Of a DNA stretch of 10,284 nucleotides, positions 1 through 7,329 are shown in pieces; positions within the stretch are counted from its first letter, which is position 1; each line of letters opens with the position of its first letter. The notes beneath the pieces were generated by a model. The model had not been told where the DNA came from. It made no database searches and saw nothing but the letters and a program-made list of their open reading frames with translations. The position numbers and the translations under genes were made by a program. The stretch covers positions 1 to 10,284 of the forward strand of contig CAMWQF010000076.1 in the NCBI GenBank assembly GCA_947176285.1. Reading direction: 5' to 3'. This DNA is from an uncultured Porphyromonadaceae bacterium (GTDB lineage: Bacteria; Bacteroidota; Bacteroidia; Bacteroidales; Muribaculaceae).

Positions 1-920
1 CCTTCAGCAGTAAAGCCATCATAGCTTTGGTCAAAAGAAGTAGAGTTGGCAGGAATCTTAAGCAAATGACTATGTTCGTTGCCGTCAGCATCATCAGTGA
101 CACAGGCGATATAGAGGTTGTTGTTGCCATCGATGAAAGTAGTGGTCTGAAGCAGTTCGCCATAGGCAGTACCCACCATCTCACAGTCGAGGAAGCAAGG
201 AGTATCGCTCTCAACAGCCATATTTGCGGGGTTGATTACAGCCGTCATCATTGGAGTAACTCTTTTGCCACCGAAAGCCTTGCCTGTTTTTGCATAATAG
301 AAGTAGAAAAGTTTATTGTCTGATGCTCTGTAAGTAAGGATTCCAGAAGTAGTGAATAATTCTCCACCCTCAGGCATCTTCACGTTAAGAGTGCCCTCAT
401 CGATAATGGTCATTTCATCAGCATTCAGTTTAGTCCAGATTATCTTATCGCCTTTGCCATTAGAAGCCATGATGACAAGAGTACTGTCGTTTATCCAAGC
501 ATGGGTATACTTTCTTGTGGAATAGGTGTTGGTATCGAAGCGACGTTCCTTTACCACTTGTATTTGATTATCCTTGATAGTATATTTGGCAAAGCGATCG
601 CCTGATACCGGCACTTGATAGTAGTAAGCTCCTTTAAGAATAGTCTCGAGAGATAGGATTGAGTTTACCTCTGTGCCTTGACCCTGGAAAGTTATTTCCG
701 GCTGGTCGGCTTCGAGAGTGTTGACGCTTCGTACGAGAGTCTGCACATCCCTGCCCATGCCGCCATGTTTATCAAGGGCGACCCAGAGATCGAAATGATA
801 GTCTTGAATGATTGTAGGATCATCGTCCGGTTTAGGTTCATCATTTTTTGAGCAACTTGTCATGCCGAAGGCAATGAAAAGAGCCATGAAAGAAAGCAAA
901 AGAAACTTGATTTTTTTCAT
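1..920 (-). CDS. Surface lipoprotein, DUF4374-like beta-propeller type, C-terminus off the left edge
   Basis: An open frame of 306 codons runs from an ATG at 920 to the window edge without a stop. The N-terminus (MKKIKFLLLSFMALFIAFGM) is a type II signal peptide ending in TSC, so Cys23 is the probable lipidation site. It is followed by SKNDEPKPDDD, an acidic stretch resembling the Bacteroidota lipoprotein export signal, which implies display on the cell surface. The rest has recurring strand-rich segments such as GAYYYQVPVSGDRFAKYTI, KYTHAWINDSTLVIMA and NKLFYFYYAK, as in DUF4374/YncE-like propellers. It starts 17 nt after the stop of the TonB-dependent receptor and is surely co-transcribed with it. 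By analogy with BtuG and XusB it probably captures ligand over the receptor barrel. The family assignment is from memory of sequence style, not a search. The role in binding a corrinoid is inferred from the upstream riboswitch. Confidence 0.72.
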   Translation of the reverse strand, partial: MKKIKFLLLSFMALFIAFGMTSCSKNDEPKPDDDPTIIQDYHFDLWVALDKHGGMGRDVQTLVRSVNTLEADQPEITFQGQGTEVNSILSLETILKGAYYYQVPVSGDRFAKYTIKDNQIQVVKERRFDTNTYSTRKYTHAWINDSTLVIMASNGKGDKIIWTKLNADEMTIIDEGTLNVKMPEGGELFTTSGILTYRASDNKLFYFYYAKTGKAFGGKRVTPMMTAVINPANMAVESDTPCFLDCEMVGTAYGELLQTTTFIDGNNNLYIACVTDDADGNEHSHLLKIPANSTSFDQSYDGFTAE

Positions 921-937
921 TGTGTTATGATTTTTGA

Positions 938-3097
938 TTAGTTAATGAATATTCTGAATTTTGCCGCAAAACTGCGGCCCGGTTTCTGAAGCATGTAATT
1001 GTCGTATGCCAGCCTATCGAATATATTATTACATTCCAGCGATAGGTTGAACTTGTCTTTTTTCCATGAATAGGTGATGGAGATGTCCGTAATATTCTGA
1101 GTCGGAATACGTGCCTTCGAAGATAGGGCACCGAATGCCTCCCAGTTTAGAAAATACCAGTGTATGTATTGATATGCTGCTCCAATTCTTAGACGGTCTT
1201 CCTTCTCTATAAGTGAATTGAACGTATAGGACGCTTCCACATTACCGAAAATCCATGGTCGGTTTGGAACCCGGTTCTTGTAAGTTGCAGATGGATTCCC
1301 ATCGGTTTTATATTTTCTGAGATTACGGGCATCATTATAACTGCCGTTGACCGAGATCTGAAGTTGACGTCGCCACCAATATGACACCTGGAAGTCAAAT
1401 CCTTTAATATCTATGGCAGGTTCGTTAACGTATTGCATCATCCCCTCTCGCTCAGAAACAGTGGCTCGGATATAATTCAGCACATGGCGAATGAATCCGT
1501 TTGCCTCATAATTCAATTGGTTGTCATCATTAGCCATCCATGTTCCGAATAAGCCGAGGTTACAATTATTACTTGTCTCCGGACTCAATGCGAGATTAGC
1601 ATATACAGTTGTTCCGTTTCCGAGAAGTTCACGAGACAAAGGTAATCTCACGCTATGTTCGAAAGATCCTTTGACTGCCAACATTTCCCAAATCATATAC
1701 CTGGTTCCTACCCCTGCACCCCAATAACTCTTTGAACTCTTTTTATCTATTTTGTCAGAACCGGTAATGGTAAAATCATCAGTCTGCCCGATAGAAAGTG
1801 AGTTTATATAATCTTTTACGAAATAGGAATTTTGCCATCTTTGGTCGAAGAAAGACTGAGAGTATGTAAGGGAGATAATATGTTTAATGACAATGTCGTT
1901 GGAGGGATCAAAGAAACTGTCAGCGCGATCGAATCTTTCATTGCCACGCCTATTAAGCATATAGTTTAGCGCCAATGTATGATATTCGTTTATCTGATAG
2001 TCCGCACTTGCGTTGAAGATAGTCAAAGGACGTTTGTAAACCCTTATTGTCTTTCCTTTATTGTTGAGCTCGTTACCCGAAGAAGGCATCCACGTTCCAT
2101 CCCAGGAGTATTTACGGAATGCAGTATCCACAGTCTCACTATGATCCCAAGTATGCGAAAGGTTAAATCTGGTGGATACCGGACCCCACTTCTTGGCATA
2201 TCGGGCGGAAATGTTGAATGAATGAGAATTACGGGTAGCCTCGCCATACACTTTATTCTGCATGGCTCCTGTCTGGATATCCTTATCGAGTTTGTTGTAG
2301 GAGATGCCTACAAAAAACATATCCGCCAATCGGGTATTGTTGACTCCTGCTTCTAACTGGGCGAAAAGTGAGAAATAATCGTCGTGAAAACGCTTTTTAT
2401 TTGTATACACATAACGGTCTTCGTCTTCACTCCATACTTCCACACCTTTCATCATGTAGTCGTTTTTGGAATAATTGACGCTAATTGTAGGTCTAACGGC
2501 GATTGACGTACCCGGTATGTAATACTGTCCTGTTATATCTCCGGTATGAGTATGGAATGATGCGATGCCATATGATGCGTCTAAAAAATTACGGCGCGAT
2601 TTTTTTGTGACGATATTGACCGCTCCGCCCAACGCATCCGAACTGAGATAGGAAGGAACAACACCTTTATAGAGTTCCACTCTATCAACAATATTTATAG
2701 GCACATTGTCTAACGTCAGCCCTGTCCCTTTTGTCTCAAGAGGAACGCCATCGATAAAATATCGGATCGAATTGCCCGTCATTCCGTTGATAGTCAAGTC
2801 GAATTCCGACCCCATTCCACCTTCACGACGCACCTTTACCCCTGCCGTTCGGTCGACAATATCATTTAGAGTGACTGATCTATTGACATTAGGGGTGATT
2901 TCAACAGCATTTACAGCGAATGCACCCTCCTCAAGTTTCTTTGCAGACGACTTGCCATAGATCTTCACTTCATCCAGAGCATACGCATCATCAGGAAAAT
3001 CAGTGACAGTGTCAGCCTGCTGGATATACGACGGGTCGGCACCCTGCATCTGCAGGAAGCTGAGGGAAAGAAGAAGTGAGAATAAGCAGTGCTTCAT
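938..3097 (-). CDS. TonB-dependent outer-membrane receptor, probable cobalamin/corrinoid transporter (BtuB-like)
   Basis: This is a 719-residue outer-membrane active transporter. The chosen start (3097) gives a clean signal peptide, MKHCLFSLLLSLSFLQMQGA, cleaved near residue 20. An in-frame ATG at 3148 would add MVCCVICLIVNLWQQTE, which spoils the signal peptide. A TonB-box-like LDEVKIYG lies at about residues 41-48. The plug covers roughly 60-167, with TLNDIVDRTAGVKVRREGG, the FIDGVPL loop and VDRVELYKGVVPSYLSSDALGGAVNIVTKK. The remainder is beta-barrel, ending FAAKFRIFIN. There is no N-terminal carboxypeptidase-regulatory-like domain, so it is not a SusC-type receptor; the size suits small ligands such as cobalamin or siderophores. 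A cobalamin riboswitch in its leader points to B12 or related corrinoids. The btuB name is withheld because substrate cannot be read from the protein itself. Confidence 0.9.
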   Translation of the reverse strand: MKHCLFSLLLSLSFLQMQGADPSYIQQADTVTDFPDDAYALDEVKIYGKSSAKKLEEGAFAVNAVEITPNVNRSVTLNDIVDRTAGVKVRREGGMGSEFDLTINGMTGNSIRYFIDGVPLETKGTGLTLDNVPINIVDRVELYKGVVPSYLSSDALGGAVNIVTKKSRRNFLDASYGIASFHTHTGDITGQYYIPGTSIAVRPTISVNYSKNDYMMKGVEVWSEDEDRYVYTNKKRFHDDYFSLFAQLEAGVNNTRLADMFFVGISYNKLDKDIQTGAMQNKVYGEATRNSHSFNISARYAKKWGPVSTRFNLSHTWDHSETVDTAFRKYSWDGTWMPSSGNELNNKGKTIRVYKRPLTIFNASADYQINEYHTLALNYMLNRRGNERFDRADSFFDPSNDIVIKHIISLTYSQSFFDQRWQNSYFVKDYINSLSIGQTDDFTITGSDKIDKKSSKSYWGAGVGTRYMIWEMLAVKGSFEHSVRLPLSRELLGNGTTVYANLALSPETSNNCNLGLFGTWMANDDNQLNYEANGFIRHVLNYIRATVSEREGMMQYVNEPAIDIKGFDFQVSYWWRRQLQISVNGSYNDARNLRKYKTDGNPSATYKNRVPNRPWIFGNVEASYTFNSLIEKEDRLRIGAAYQYIHWYFLNWEAFGALSSKARIPTQNITDISITYSWKKDKFNLSLECNNIFDRLAYDNYMLQKPGRSFAAKFRIFIN

Positions 3098-3100
3098 TTC

Positions 3101-3146
3101 GGTTTGCTGCCAAAGGTTTACAATTAGGCATATTACACAGCAAACC
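3101..3146 (-). promoter_or_regulatory. Hairpin abutting the receptor start codon, candidate riboswitch expression platform
   Basis: In the transcript, GGTTTGCTG (3146-3138) is perfectly complementary to CAGCAAACC (3109-3101), giving a 9-bp stem that U-G pairs can extend on both sides, with a loop of about 28 nt. The stem ends three bases before the receptor ATG at 3097. Bacteroidota initiate translation mainly in unstructured, A-rich leaders without Shine-Dalgarno pairing, so a stable stem here could hide the start site. No U-run follows, so it is not an intrinsic terminator. The pairing is visible; its regulatory role is inferred. Confidence 0.5.
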
Positions 3147-3181
3147 ATGTTCCAACACCCCGGAGCGGGATGACGAACGGC

Positions 3182-3217
3182 TGTTTTGTGGTAATATAAC
3201 CCGAAAACTACAAAACA
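3182..3217 (-). promoter_or_regulatory. Leader hairpin just downstream of the riboswitch
   Basis: TGTTTTGT (3217-3210) pairs with ACAAAACA (3189-3182) in the transcript, an 8-bp A/U-rich stem that can gain a further G-C pair beyond one mismatch. It begins four bases after the riboswitch P1 helix, where an expression platform would be expected. No U-run follows. A weaker CCCG/CGGG stem (3169-3159) lies between it and the start-codon hairpin. Its function is unproven. Confidence 0.3.
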
Positions 3218-3224
3218 ATATGTT

Positions 3225-3383
3225 GCCTTGGCAGGTCTCCTGACTTATCCTGCTCACCAACGCCTTCCCATCAGCAGTGCCGACAGTGGCATTATGTTGG
3301 CGAGTTTTGTAGGAATTACAGTAGCGGGTCTGTCCCGGATTCTCACCGGATTCCCTATTAATCGCGTTGCCGCGAACCAAAAC
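3225..3383 (-). promoter_or_regulatory. Cobalamin (B12) riboswitch
   Basis: The minus strand carries the conserved cobalamin aptamer core in order: AATAGGGAATCCGGTGAGAA, CCGGGACAGACCCGCTACTG, GCCACTGTCGGCAC, GGGAAGGC and the B12 box AGTCAGGAGACCTGCC (3245-3230). A closing P1 helix can form between GTTTTGG (3383-3377) and CCAAGGC (3231-3225). A CGCG-GCAA-CGCG stem-loop with a GNRA tetraloop sits at 3374-3363. Members of this class bind adenosyl- or other cobalamins and usually repress B12 uptake or synthesis genes when ligand is plentiful. It lies in the leader of the receptor-lipoprotein operon, about 130 nt before the receptor start. Confidence 0.96.
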
Positions 3384-3389
3384 GTGGCG

Positions 3390-3420
3390 CAAAATTACGA
3401 TTTTTTTTCTAACTGACAAA
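3390..3420 (-). promoter_or_regulatory. Bacteroidota-type promoter of the riboswitch-receptor operon
   Basis: On the minus strand, a TTTG (3420-3417) is followed after exactly 19 nt by TAATTTTG (3397-3390), matching the Bacteroidota primary sigma consensus of TTTG, 19-21 nt, TAnnTTTG. The predicted start of transcription a few bases further on coincides with the 5' edge of the riboswitch P1 helix near 3383, which supports both calls. A second box resembling TAnnTTTG (TATATTTG, 3472-3465) lacks a partner at the right distance. Confidence 0.75.
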
Positions 3421-3553
3421 AAATTATTGAAAAAAAATCTGCTCACTCTTTCAGTTTCAGATTTCAAATATACTTCGCCCTAAGACTTACTTCGGACTCG
3501 AATTTTAATGAGCCTGGAGAGAATATTGAACCCTAAATGCTTCGAAGTGTTAA

Positions 3554-3573
3554 TATAGTATAAATCCACTATA
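3554..3573. repeat. Short inverted repeat upstream of the MFS gene
   Basis: TATAGT (3554-3559) and ACTATA (3568-3573) form a 6-bp inverted repeat with an 8-bp spacer, 28 bp before the MFS start. It could be an operator, or chance in an A/T-rich stretch. No consensus TTTG/TAnnTTTG promoter is visible on the plus strand in 3421-3601, and I see no other feature there. Confidence 0.2.
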
Positions 3574-3601
3574 CCAAAACTACGAAAAAACACGATAGAC
3601 A

Positions 3602-4981
3602 ATGACTACTGATTCCACTACATCAAAGACCGTAGATCTGGCTACAATGCCATTGGGGGCTCGCCAGATATTCATAATGACAGTTGCCTCTCTCGGACAG
3701 TTTATCGGTCAGGGGCTCGCCACTTTGGTCGGCATTGTGATACCTCTAATACAACTTGTGGCGCATCCCGAACTTAGTTCAGGAATACAGGGCTTGATGG
3801 GATGCATCTCTCTCATCGGCATTATGGTGGGTACGGTTGTGTTCGGCAGATTGAGCGACCGCTATGGCTATCTTTTCTTCTTCCGCCTATGCCCGCTAAT
3901 TATCCTGGCTACATCTCTTGTCTGCGTATTTATCCACGCAGTTCCGGTGCTTCTCGTGTCGCTCTTCTTGATGGGTTTTGCAATCGGCGGGGAATATAGT
4001 CTTGATCCTGACTATATTTCAGAGCTCATGCCTGCCAAATGGCGCACTTTTATGGTGGGATTGGCAAAGGCATTAGCATCCGCAGGAAGCGCGGTAGTGG
4101 CAATTATCTGCTACGTGATGATCACAAAATCGAAAAACCCGGCGATATGGCCCGACTTGTTCTATATCACCGGCGCAATCGCTGCTATAATGTTTATATG
4201 CCGCCTCGGTTTCGCACAGAGTCCACAGTGGCTGATGAGCCGCGGGCACGCTGCTGAAGCCCAGAAAGCAGTTGAGAAATTTCTTGGTCCTAATGTCAGG
4301 ATGATTTCGGACGTAGCGGCAGCCACGACATCGAAACCAAAAGCAAAACCGGAAAGCATGGGTGCTTTCATCAAAGAGCACATGCGCAAGATTATCCTTA
4401 CCGGAGTGCCTTGGGCTTGTGAAGGACTGGGAGTTTACGGCATCGGTATTTTCCTTCCGGTGCTTATCATGAGTTTCAAGATCGACAGTCTTCCGGCAAG
4501 TGCACCTGAAATAGAACATATCACTCACTCCGTAGGGTTGACATTTGTGCTGACTCTGGTGATGATGGTAGGCTTCGGACTTGGTCTTTATCTCTTGAAG
4601 AAAGAGAATCATGTCAAGATGCAGATTGTAGGATTCTGGGGAAGTGCCGTTGGCCTGGCACTCTTGATGACTGCCTATCTTTGCCACTGGCCTTCATGGG
4701 TGGCAATCGCCGGTTTTGTAATCTTTGAACTTTTCCTTAACGCAGGCCCTCACCTCATTACCTTCATTCTTCCAAGCCAAGTATATGCAATTGAAAACCG
4801 CGGTACGGGAACTGGAATCGCAGCCGGCATAGGAAAAGCAGGAGCCGTAGCCGGTGCTTTTATAATTCCGGTGCTACTTAAAAGCGGAGGACCAACCACG
4901 GTTATGATCGTATCGATCGCTGTGATGGTAGCCGGAGCCCTTATCACATACTTCGCAAAACCAAAGAATCTTAACTCTTAA
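3602..4981 (+). CDS. Major facilitator superfamily transporter, sugar/metabolite porter type
   Basis: This 459-residue polytopic inner-membrane protein has the length and layout of a 12-helix MFS carrier. MFS motif A appears between helices 2 and 3 as GRLSDRYGY (about residues 81-89). After helix 4 comes PDYISELMPAKWRTFMVG, matching the E-x2-P-x3-R signature of sugar-porter and related metabolite carriers. A long charged loop (about residues 215-260, rich in K, A and S) separates the two six-helix halves. The C-terminal half contains a RGTGTGIAAGIGKAGAVAG segment typical of helix 11 in this group. The substrate cannot be deduced. The ATG at 3602 follows an A-rich leader with no Shine-Dalgarno sequence, as is usual in this phylum. 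A channel gene follows after 19 nt, so the two are probably one transcript. Confidence 0.88.
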   Translation: MTTDSTTSKTVDLATMPLGARQIFIMTVASLGQFIGQGLATLVGIVIPLIQLVAHPELSSGIQGLMGCISLIGIMVGTVVFGRLSDRYGYLFFFRLCPLIILATSLVCVFIHAVPVLLVSLFLMGFAIGGEYSLDPDYISELMPAKWRTFMVGLAKALASAGSAVVAIICYVMITKSKNPAIWPDLFYITGAIAAIMFICRLGFAQSPQWLMSRGHAAEAQKAVEKFLGPNVRMISDVAAATTSKPKAKPESMGAFIKEHMRKIILTGVPWACEGLGVYGIGIFLPVLIMSFKIDSLPASAPEIEHITHSVGLTFVLTLVMMVGFGLGLYLLKKENHVKMQIVGFWGSAVGLALLMTAYLCHWPSWVAIAGFVIFELFLNAGPHLITFILPSQVYAIENRGTGTGIAAGIGKAGAVAGAFIIPVLLKSGGPTTVMIVSIAVMVAGALITYFAKPKNLNS

Positions 4982-4995
4982 CCTTTAACTCTTAA
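4971..4995 (+). repeat. Short direct repeat across the MFS stop codon
   Basis: TTAACTCTTAA occurs at 4971-4981 and again at 4985-4995 with a 14-nt period. The first copy includes the MFS stop codon and the second fills most of the spacer before the channel gene. It looks like a small slippage duplication that set the intergenic distance. Confidence 0.45.
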
Positions 4996-5000
4996 TAACT

Positions 5001-5738
5001 ATGGCAACCACAACCACACCTACCCCTACAATAAAGCAGGAGCCAAAGTCTGAACGCTATATCATGACCATCATGAATTTAGTAGTATTAGGTCTTTCAG
5101 CGGCACTTATATCCTGGATTTCTTACGATACTTTCAAGCGTATAGATTTCCTCTCAAACCATGCTTACATGACATTCCAGTATTGGGTATGCATGGTGTT
5201 TATACTTGACTTCTTTCTCGGTCTATATTATGCAGATAAGAAATGGTCGTATTTCAAGAGAAGGTTTTGGTTTCTTCTGCTGTCAATTCCGGTATTGAAC
5301 ATTGTGAATTATCTTAATATCACATTGAGCCCGGATATGCTCTATTTTGCCCGGTTCATTCCATTGGCTCGAGGAGCATTGGCATTGGCAATCGTAGTTG
5401 GCTACGTTTCTTCTAATGCAGTCTCCAGTTTATTTGCGTCTTATATCACGATAATGCTCTTCATCGCCTATTTTTGCTCGCTGATATTCTATCAGCGTGA
5501 GGCTGGAGTGAATCCTGACGTGAATTCATATTGGACAGCTCTTTGGTGGACAATGATGAACTTGTCGACTGTAGGATGCGCGATATCTCCTGTTACGGTT
5601 GCCGGAAAGATAGTGGCAGTGATTCTCCCTATAAGCGGCATGATCATCTTCCCGCTCTTCACTGTATATCTGACCGATTACGTGACACGCAGTTTCAAGA
5701 AGAACGGATCAACTTCTACAGATAATACAGCATCATAG
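5001..5738 (+). CDS. Six-helix ion channel of the voltage-gated cation channel superfamily with an atypical filter
   Basis: This is a 245-residue inner-membrane protein. Hydrophobic segments near 22-42, 58-78, 88-106, 115-135 and 140-164 precede a pore-helix region (YWTALWWTMMNLS, about 177-189), a filter at 190-195 and a final helix at about 203-226 with a possible glycine hinge (ISGMIIFP). This is the S1-S4 plus S5-pore-S6 plan of potassium-channel-like proteins. The S4-like segment YFARFIPLARGALALAIV has only two arginines, so strong voltage sensing is doubtful. The filter reads TVGCAI where potassium channels have TVGYGD, so ion selectivity is uncertain. There is a threonine- and proline-rich N-terminal tail and a short polar C-terminal tail, with no RCK or nucleotide-binding domain. 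It lies 19 nt after the MFS gene. The fold is fairly sure; the ion is not. Confidence 0.8.
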   Translation: MATTTTPTPTIKQEPKSERYIMTIMNLVVLGLSAALISWISYDTFKRIDFLSNHAYMTFQYWVCMVFILDFFLGLYYADKKWSYFKRRFWFLLLSIPVLNIVNYLNITLSPDMLYFARFIPLARGALALAIVVGYVSSNAVSSLFASYITIMLFIAYFCSLIFYQREAGVNPDVNSYWTALWWTMMNLSTVGCAISPVTVAGKIVAVILPISGMIIFPLFTVYLTDYVTRSFKKNGSTSTDNTAS

Positions 5739-5751
5739 CACATTAGTATTA

Positions 5752-5779
5752 ATGCATAATTCATAATGCATAATGCACA
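5752..5779 (+). repeat. Heptad repeat tract in the channel-pyk intergenic region
   Basis: Four consecutive 7-mers, ATGCATA, ATTCATA, ATGCATA and ATGCACA, follow the channel stop codon, with a further TATGCATAAT at 5792-5801. Such ATNCATA runs look like the AT-rich intergenic heptads common in Bacteroidales genomes. The gap 5739-5884 is otherwise AT-rich. I could not find a clear terminator or a well-placed pyk promoter in it. Confidence 0.5.
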
Positions 5780-5884
5780 ATTATCAGCCTCTATGCATAA
5801 TAATCAGTCTTTGGAAATCAGGCGATAATGCGTCTATGATAATATATTTATAATTGAATATTTACTTAATTTCTTATTTTGAAA

Positions 5885-7294
5885 ATGCATAAATTCACGA
5901 AAATAGTAGCCACAGTGTCAGATAAACGATGCGACGTGGAATTTATAAAGCAGTTGGCGGCAGCAGGAGTCAACGTGGTGCGAATGAATTCAGCCCATCT
6001 CGAGTGGGATGGATTCAAGAAGATTGTAGATAATACACGTGCAGCAGATCCAACACTTGCGATAATGATGGATACGAAAGGTCCGGAAATACGCACAACA
6101 GTAACGGAAACCGGCGACCCCATTGAGTTTCATGCCGGCGTAAATGTGACGTTTATAGGAAATCCCGACGGTAAGACCTCTTCTAAAGTAATCTGCCTCA
6201 ATTATGCAGACATTGCGAATGCTGTAAATGTCGGCGATCGGGTGCTGATAGATGACGGAGAATTGGAATTCACCATCAAGAGCATAGATGGCAAGGAAAT
6301 CCATGCTGTAGCCGACAATGATGGCTCACTTGGTTCGCGTAAGAGTGTAAATCTACCTGGTGTATGCATTGATCTTCCGGCAGTGACTGAACGAGACAAA
6401 CGAAACATAGGCTATGCAGTGGATTTAGGTGTAGACTTTATAGCCCATTCATTCGTACGCTCTGCAGCAGACGTGAAGGAGGTGCAAGCTATTCTTGATG
6501 AACGTCACTCTCCTATCAAGATAATCTCCAAAATTGAGAATCAAGAGGGCATCGACAACTTCGATGAAATTCTGGAGGCTTGCTACGGGATTATGGTGGC
6601 ACGCGGCGACCTTGGAATAGAAGTGCCTGCAGAGAAGATTCCAGGCATACAGTCTATGATGATTCAGAAATGCATAAAAGGGCATAAACCTGTGATAGTT
6701 GCCACTCAGATGCTGCATACGATGATAGAGCATCCGCGACCAACAAGGGCTGAGATTTCGGATGTAGCCAATGCAATATATCAAAGGGCAGACGCCATCA
6801 TGCTATCAGGGGAAACTGCCTATGGGAAATATCCTGTAGAAGCTGTGACCACGATGACTAAGGTTGCAGTGGAAGTTGAGGGAGCGTTGCGACAGAAGAT
6901 GGAGATACCACCCTTGACGGATGATGACATCACTTCATTTTTGGCTCGGCAGGCTGTGCTTTCAGAGACACGTGTAGGCACAAAGGCGATATTCACAGAT
7001 GCATTCGGAGGAGTAGCCGCTCGGTTTATTGCATCTTTCCGGGGCAACAATCCGACATTTGCCATCTGCCACAATAAGGAAGTATATCGCTGGCTTGCCC
7101 TTAGTTTTGGAATTTCTGCCTACTATTTTCCTCAGCCAAACGATGGAGATCCGCAACACTCTGTAGAGGCAGTGAAGCAGATAGTGGAAGAAGACCATAT
7201 AGGTCTTGACGACCGCATTGCCTACCTTACCGGAACAAAACGCGGCACGCGTGCCCTCGAGATCCTCACCCCCGGCGAGATTCTTAATCCCTAA
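5885..7294 (+). CDS. pyk: Pyruvate kinase
   Basis: The enzyme converts phosphoenolpyruvate and ADP to pyruvate and ATP, the last step of glycolysis, in the cytoplasm. From the ATG at 5885 it has 469 residues. Visible landmarks are KIVATVSDKRCD at the N-terminus, VVRMNSAH (Arg33, Asn35), MDTKGPEIRT (Asp63, Lys65), the B domain at about 70-160, the active-site signature IKIISKIENQEGIDNFDEI (catalytic Lys216, metal ligand Glu218), ARGDLGIEVP (239-248) and ATQMLHTMIEHPRPTRAEISD (273 onward) leading to MLSGETAYGKYP. The C domain is complete; there is no extra PEP-utiliser domain. RMNSAH and YQRAD replace the usual RxNFSH and DGxD, as remembered for Bacteroidota enzymes. A TTG two codons upstream (5879) is a less likely start. 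The gene converges on the tRNA-Leu region. Confidence 0.96.
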   Translation: MHKFTKIVATVSDKRCDVEFIKQLAAAGVNVVRMNSAHLEWDGFKKIVDNTRAADPTLAIMMDTKGPEIRTTVTETGDPIEFHAGVNVTFIGNPDGKTSSKVICLNYADIANAVNVGDRVLIDDGELEFTIKSIDGKEIHAVADNDGSLGSRKSVNLPGVCIDLPAVTERDKRNIGYAVDLGVDFIAHSFVRSAADVKEVQAILDERHSPIKIISKIENQEGIDNFDEILEACYGIMVARGDLGIEVPAEKIPGIQSMMIQKCIKGHKPVIVATQMLHTMIEHPRPTRAEISDVANAIYQRADAIMLSGETAYGKYPVEAVTTMTKVAVEVEGALRQKMEIPPLTDDDITSFLARQAVLSETRVGTKAIFTDAFGGVAARFIASFRGNNPTFAICHNKEVYRWLALSFGISAYYFPQPNDGDPQHSVEAVKQIVEEDHIGLDDRIAYLTGTKRGTRALEILTPGEILNP

Positions 7295-7297
7295 ATC

Positions 7298-7325
7298 AAA
7301 AAAATCCTCCTGCAAATGCAGGAGG
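7298..7325 (-). terminator. Intrinsic terminator, downstream copy (after the tRNA remnant)
   Basis: On the minus strand CCTCCTGC and GCAGGAGG form a perfect 8-bp GC-rich stem with an ATTT loop, followed at once by ATTTTTTT. It is a duplicate of the terminator at 7406-7436. It begins three bases after the pyk stop, so the hairpin may also slow transcripts arriving from pyk, although no U-run follows on the plus strand. Confidence 0.85.
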
Positions 7326-7329
7326 CTTG

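Noticed and set aside
27..323. A 98-codon plus-strand open frame at the left edge
   Set aside because: It is opposite the lipoprotein gene, which has a convincing signal peptide and an uninterrupted 306-codon frame.
3098..3148. Upstream in-frame ATG extending the receptor by 17 residues
   Set aside because: The extension would precede a complete signal peptide starting at 3097, and the ATG lies at the base of the leader hairpin.
3012..3467. A 151-codon minus-strand open frame across the leader of the receptor gene
   Set aside because: It covers the cobalamin riboswitch and the first codons of the receptor in another frame, and its predicted protein has no recognisable pattern. The conserved RNA explains the sequence.
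4073..4687. A 204-codon minus-strand open frame inside the MFS gene
   Set aside because: It is antisense to a well-supported transporter, and its Cys/His-rich translation fits the reverse reading of membrane-protein codons.
5854..5881. TTG followed 18 nt later by TATTTTG ahead of pyk, as a promoter
   Set aside because: Transcription would start inside or after the pyk start codon, and the second box lacks the full TAnnTTTG pattern.
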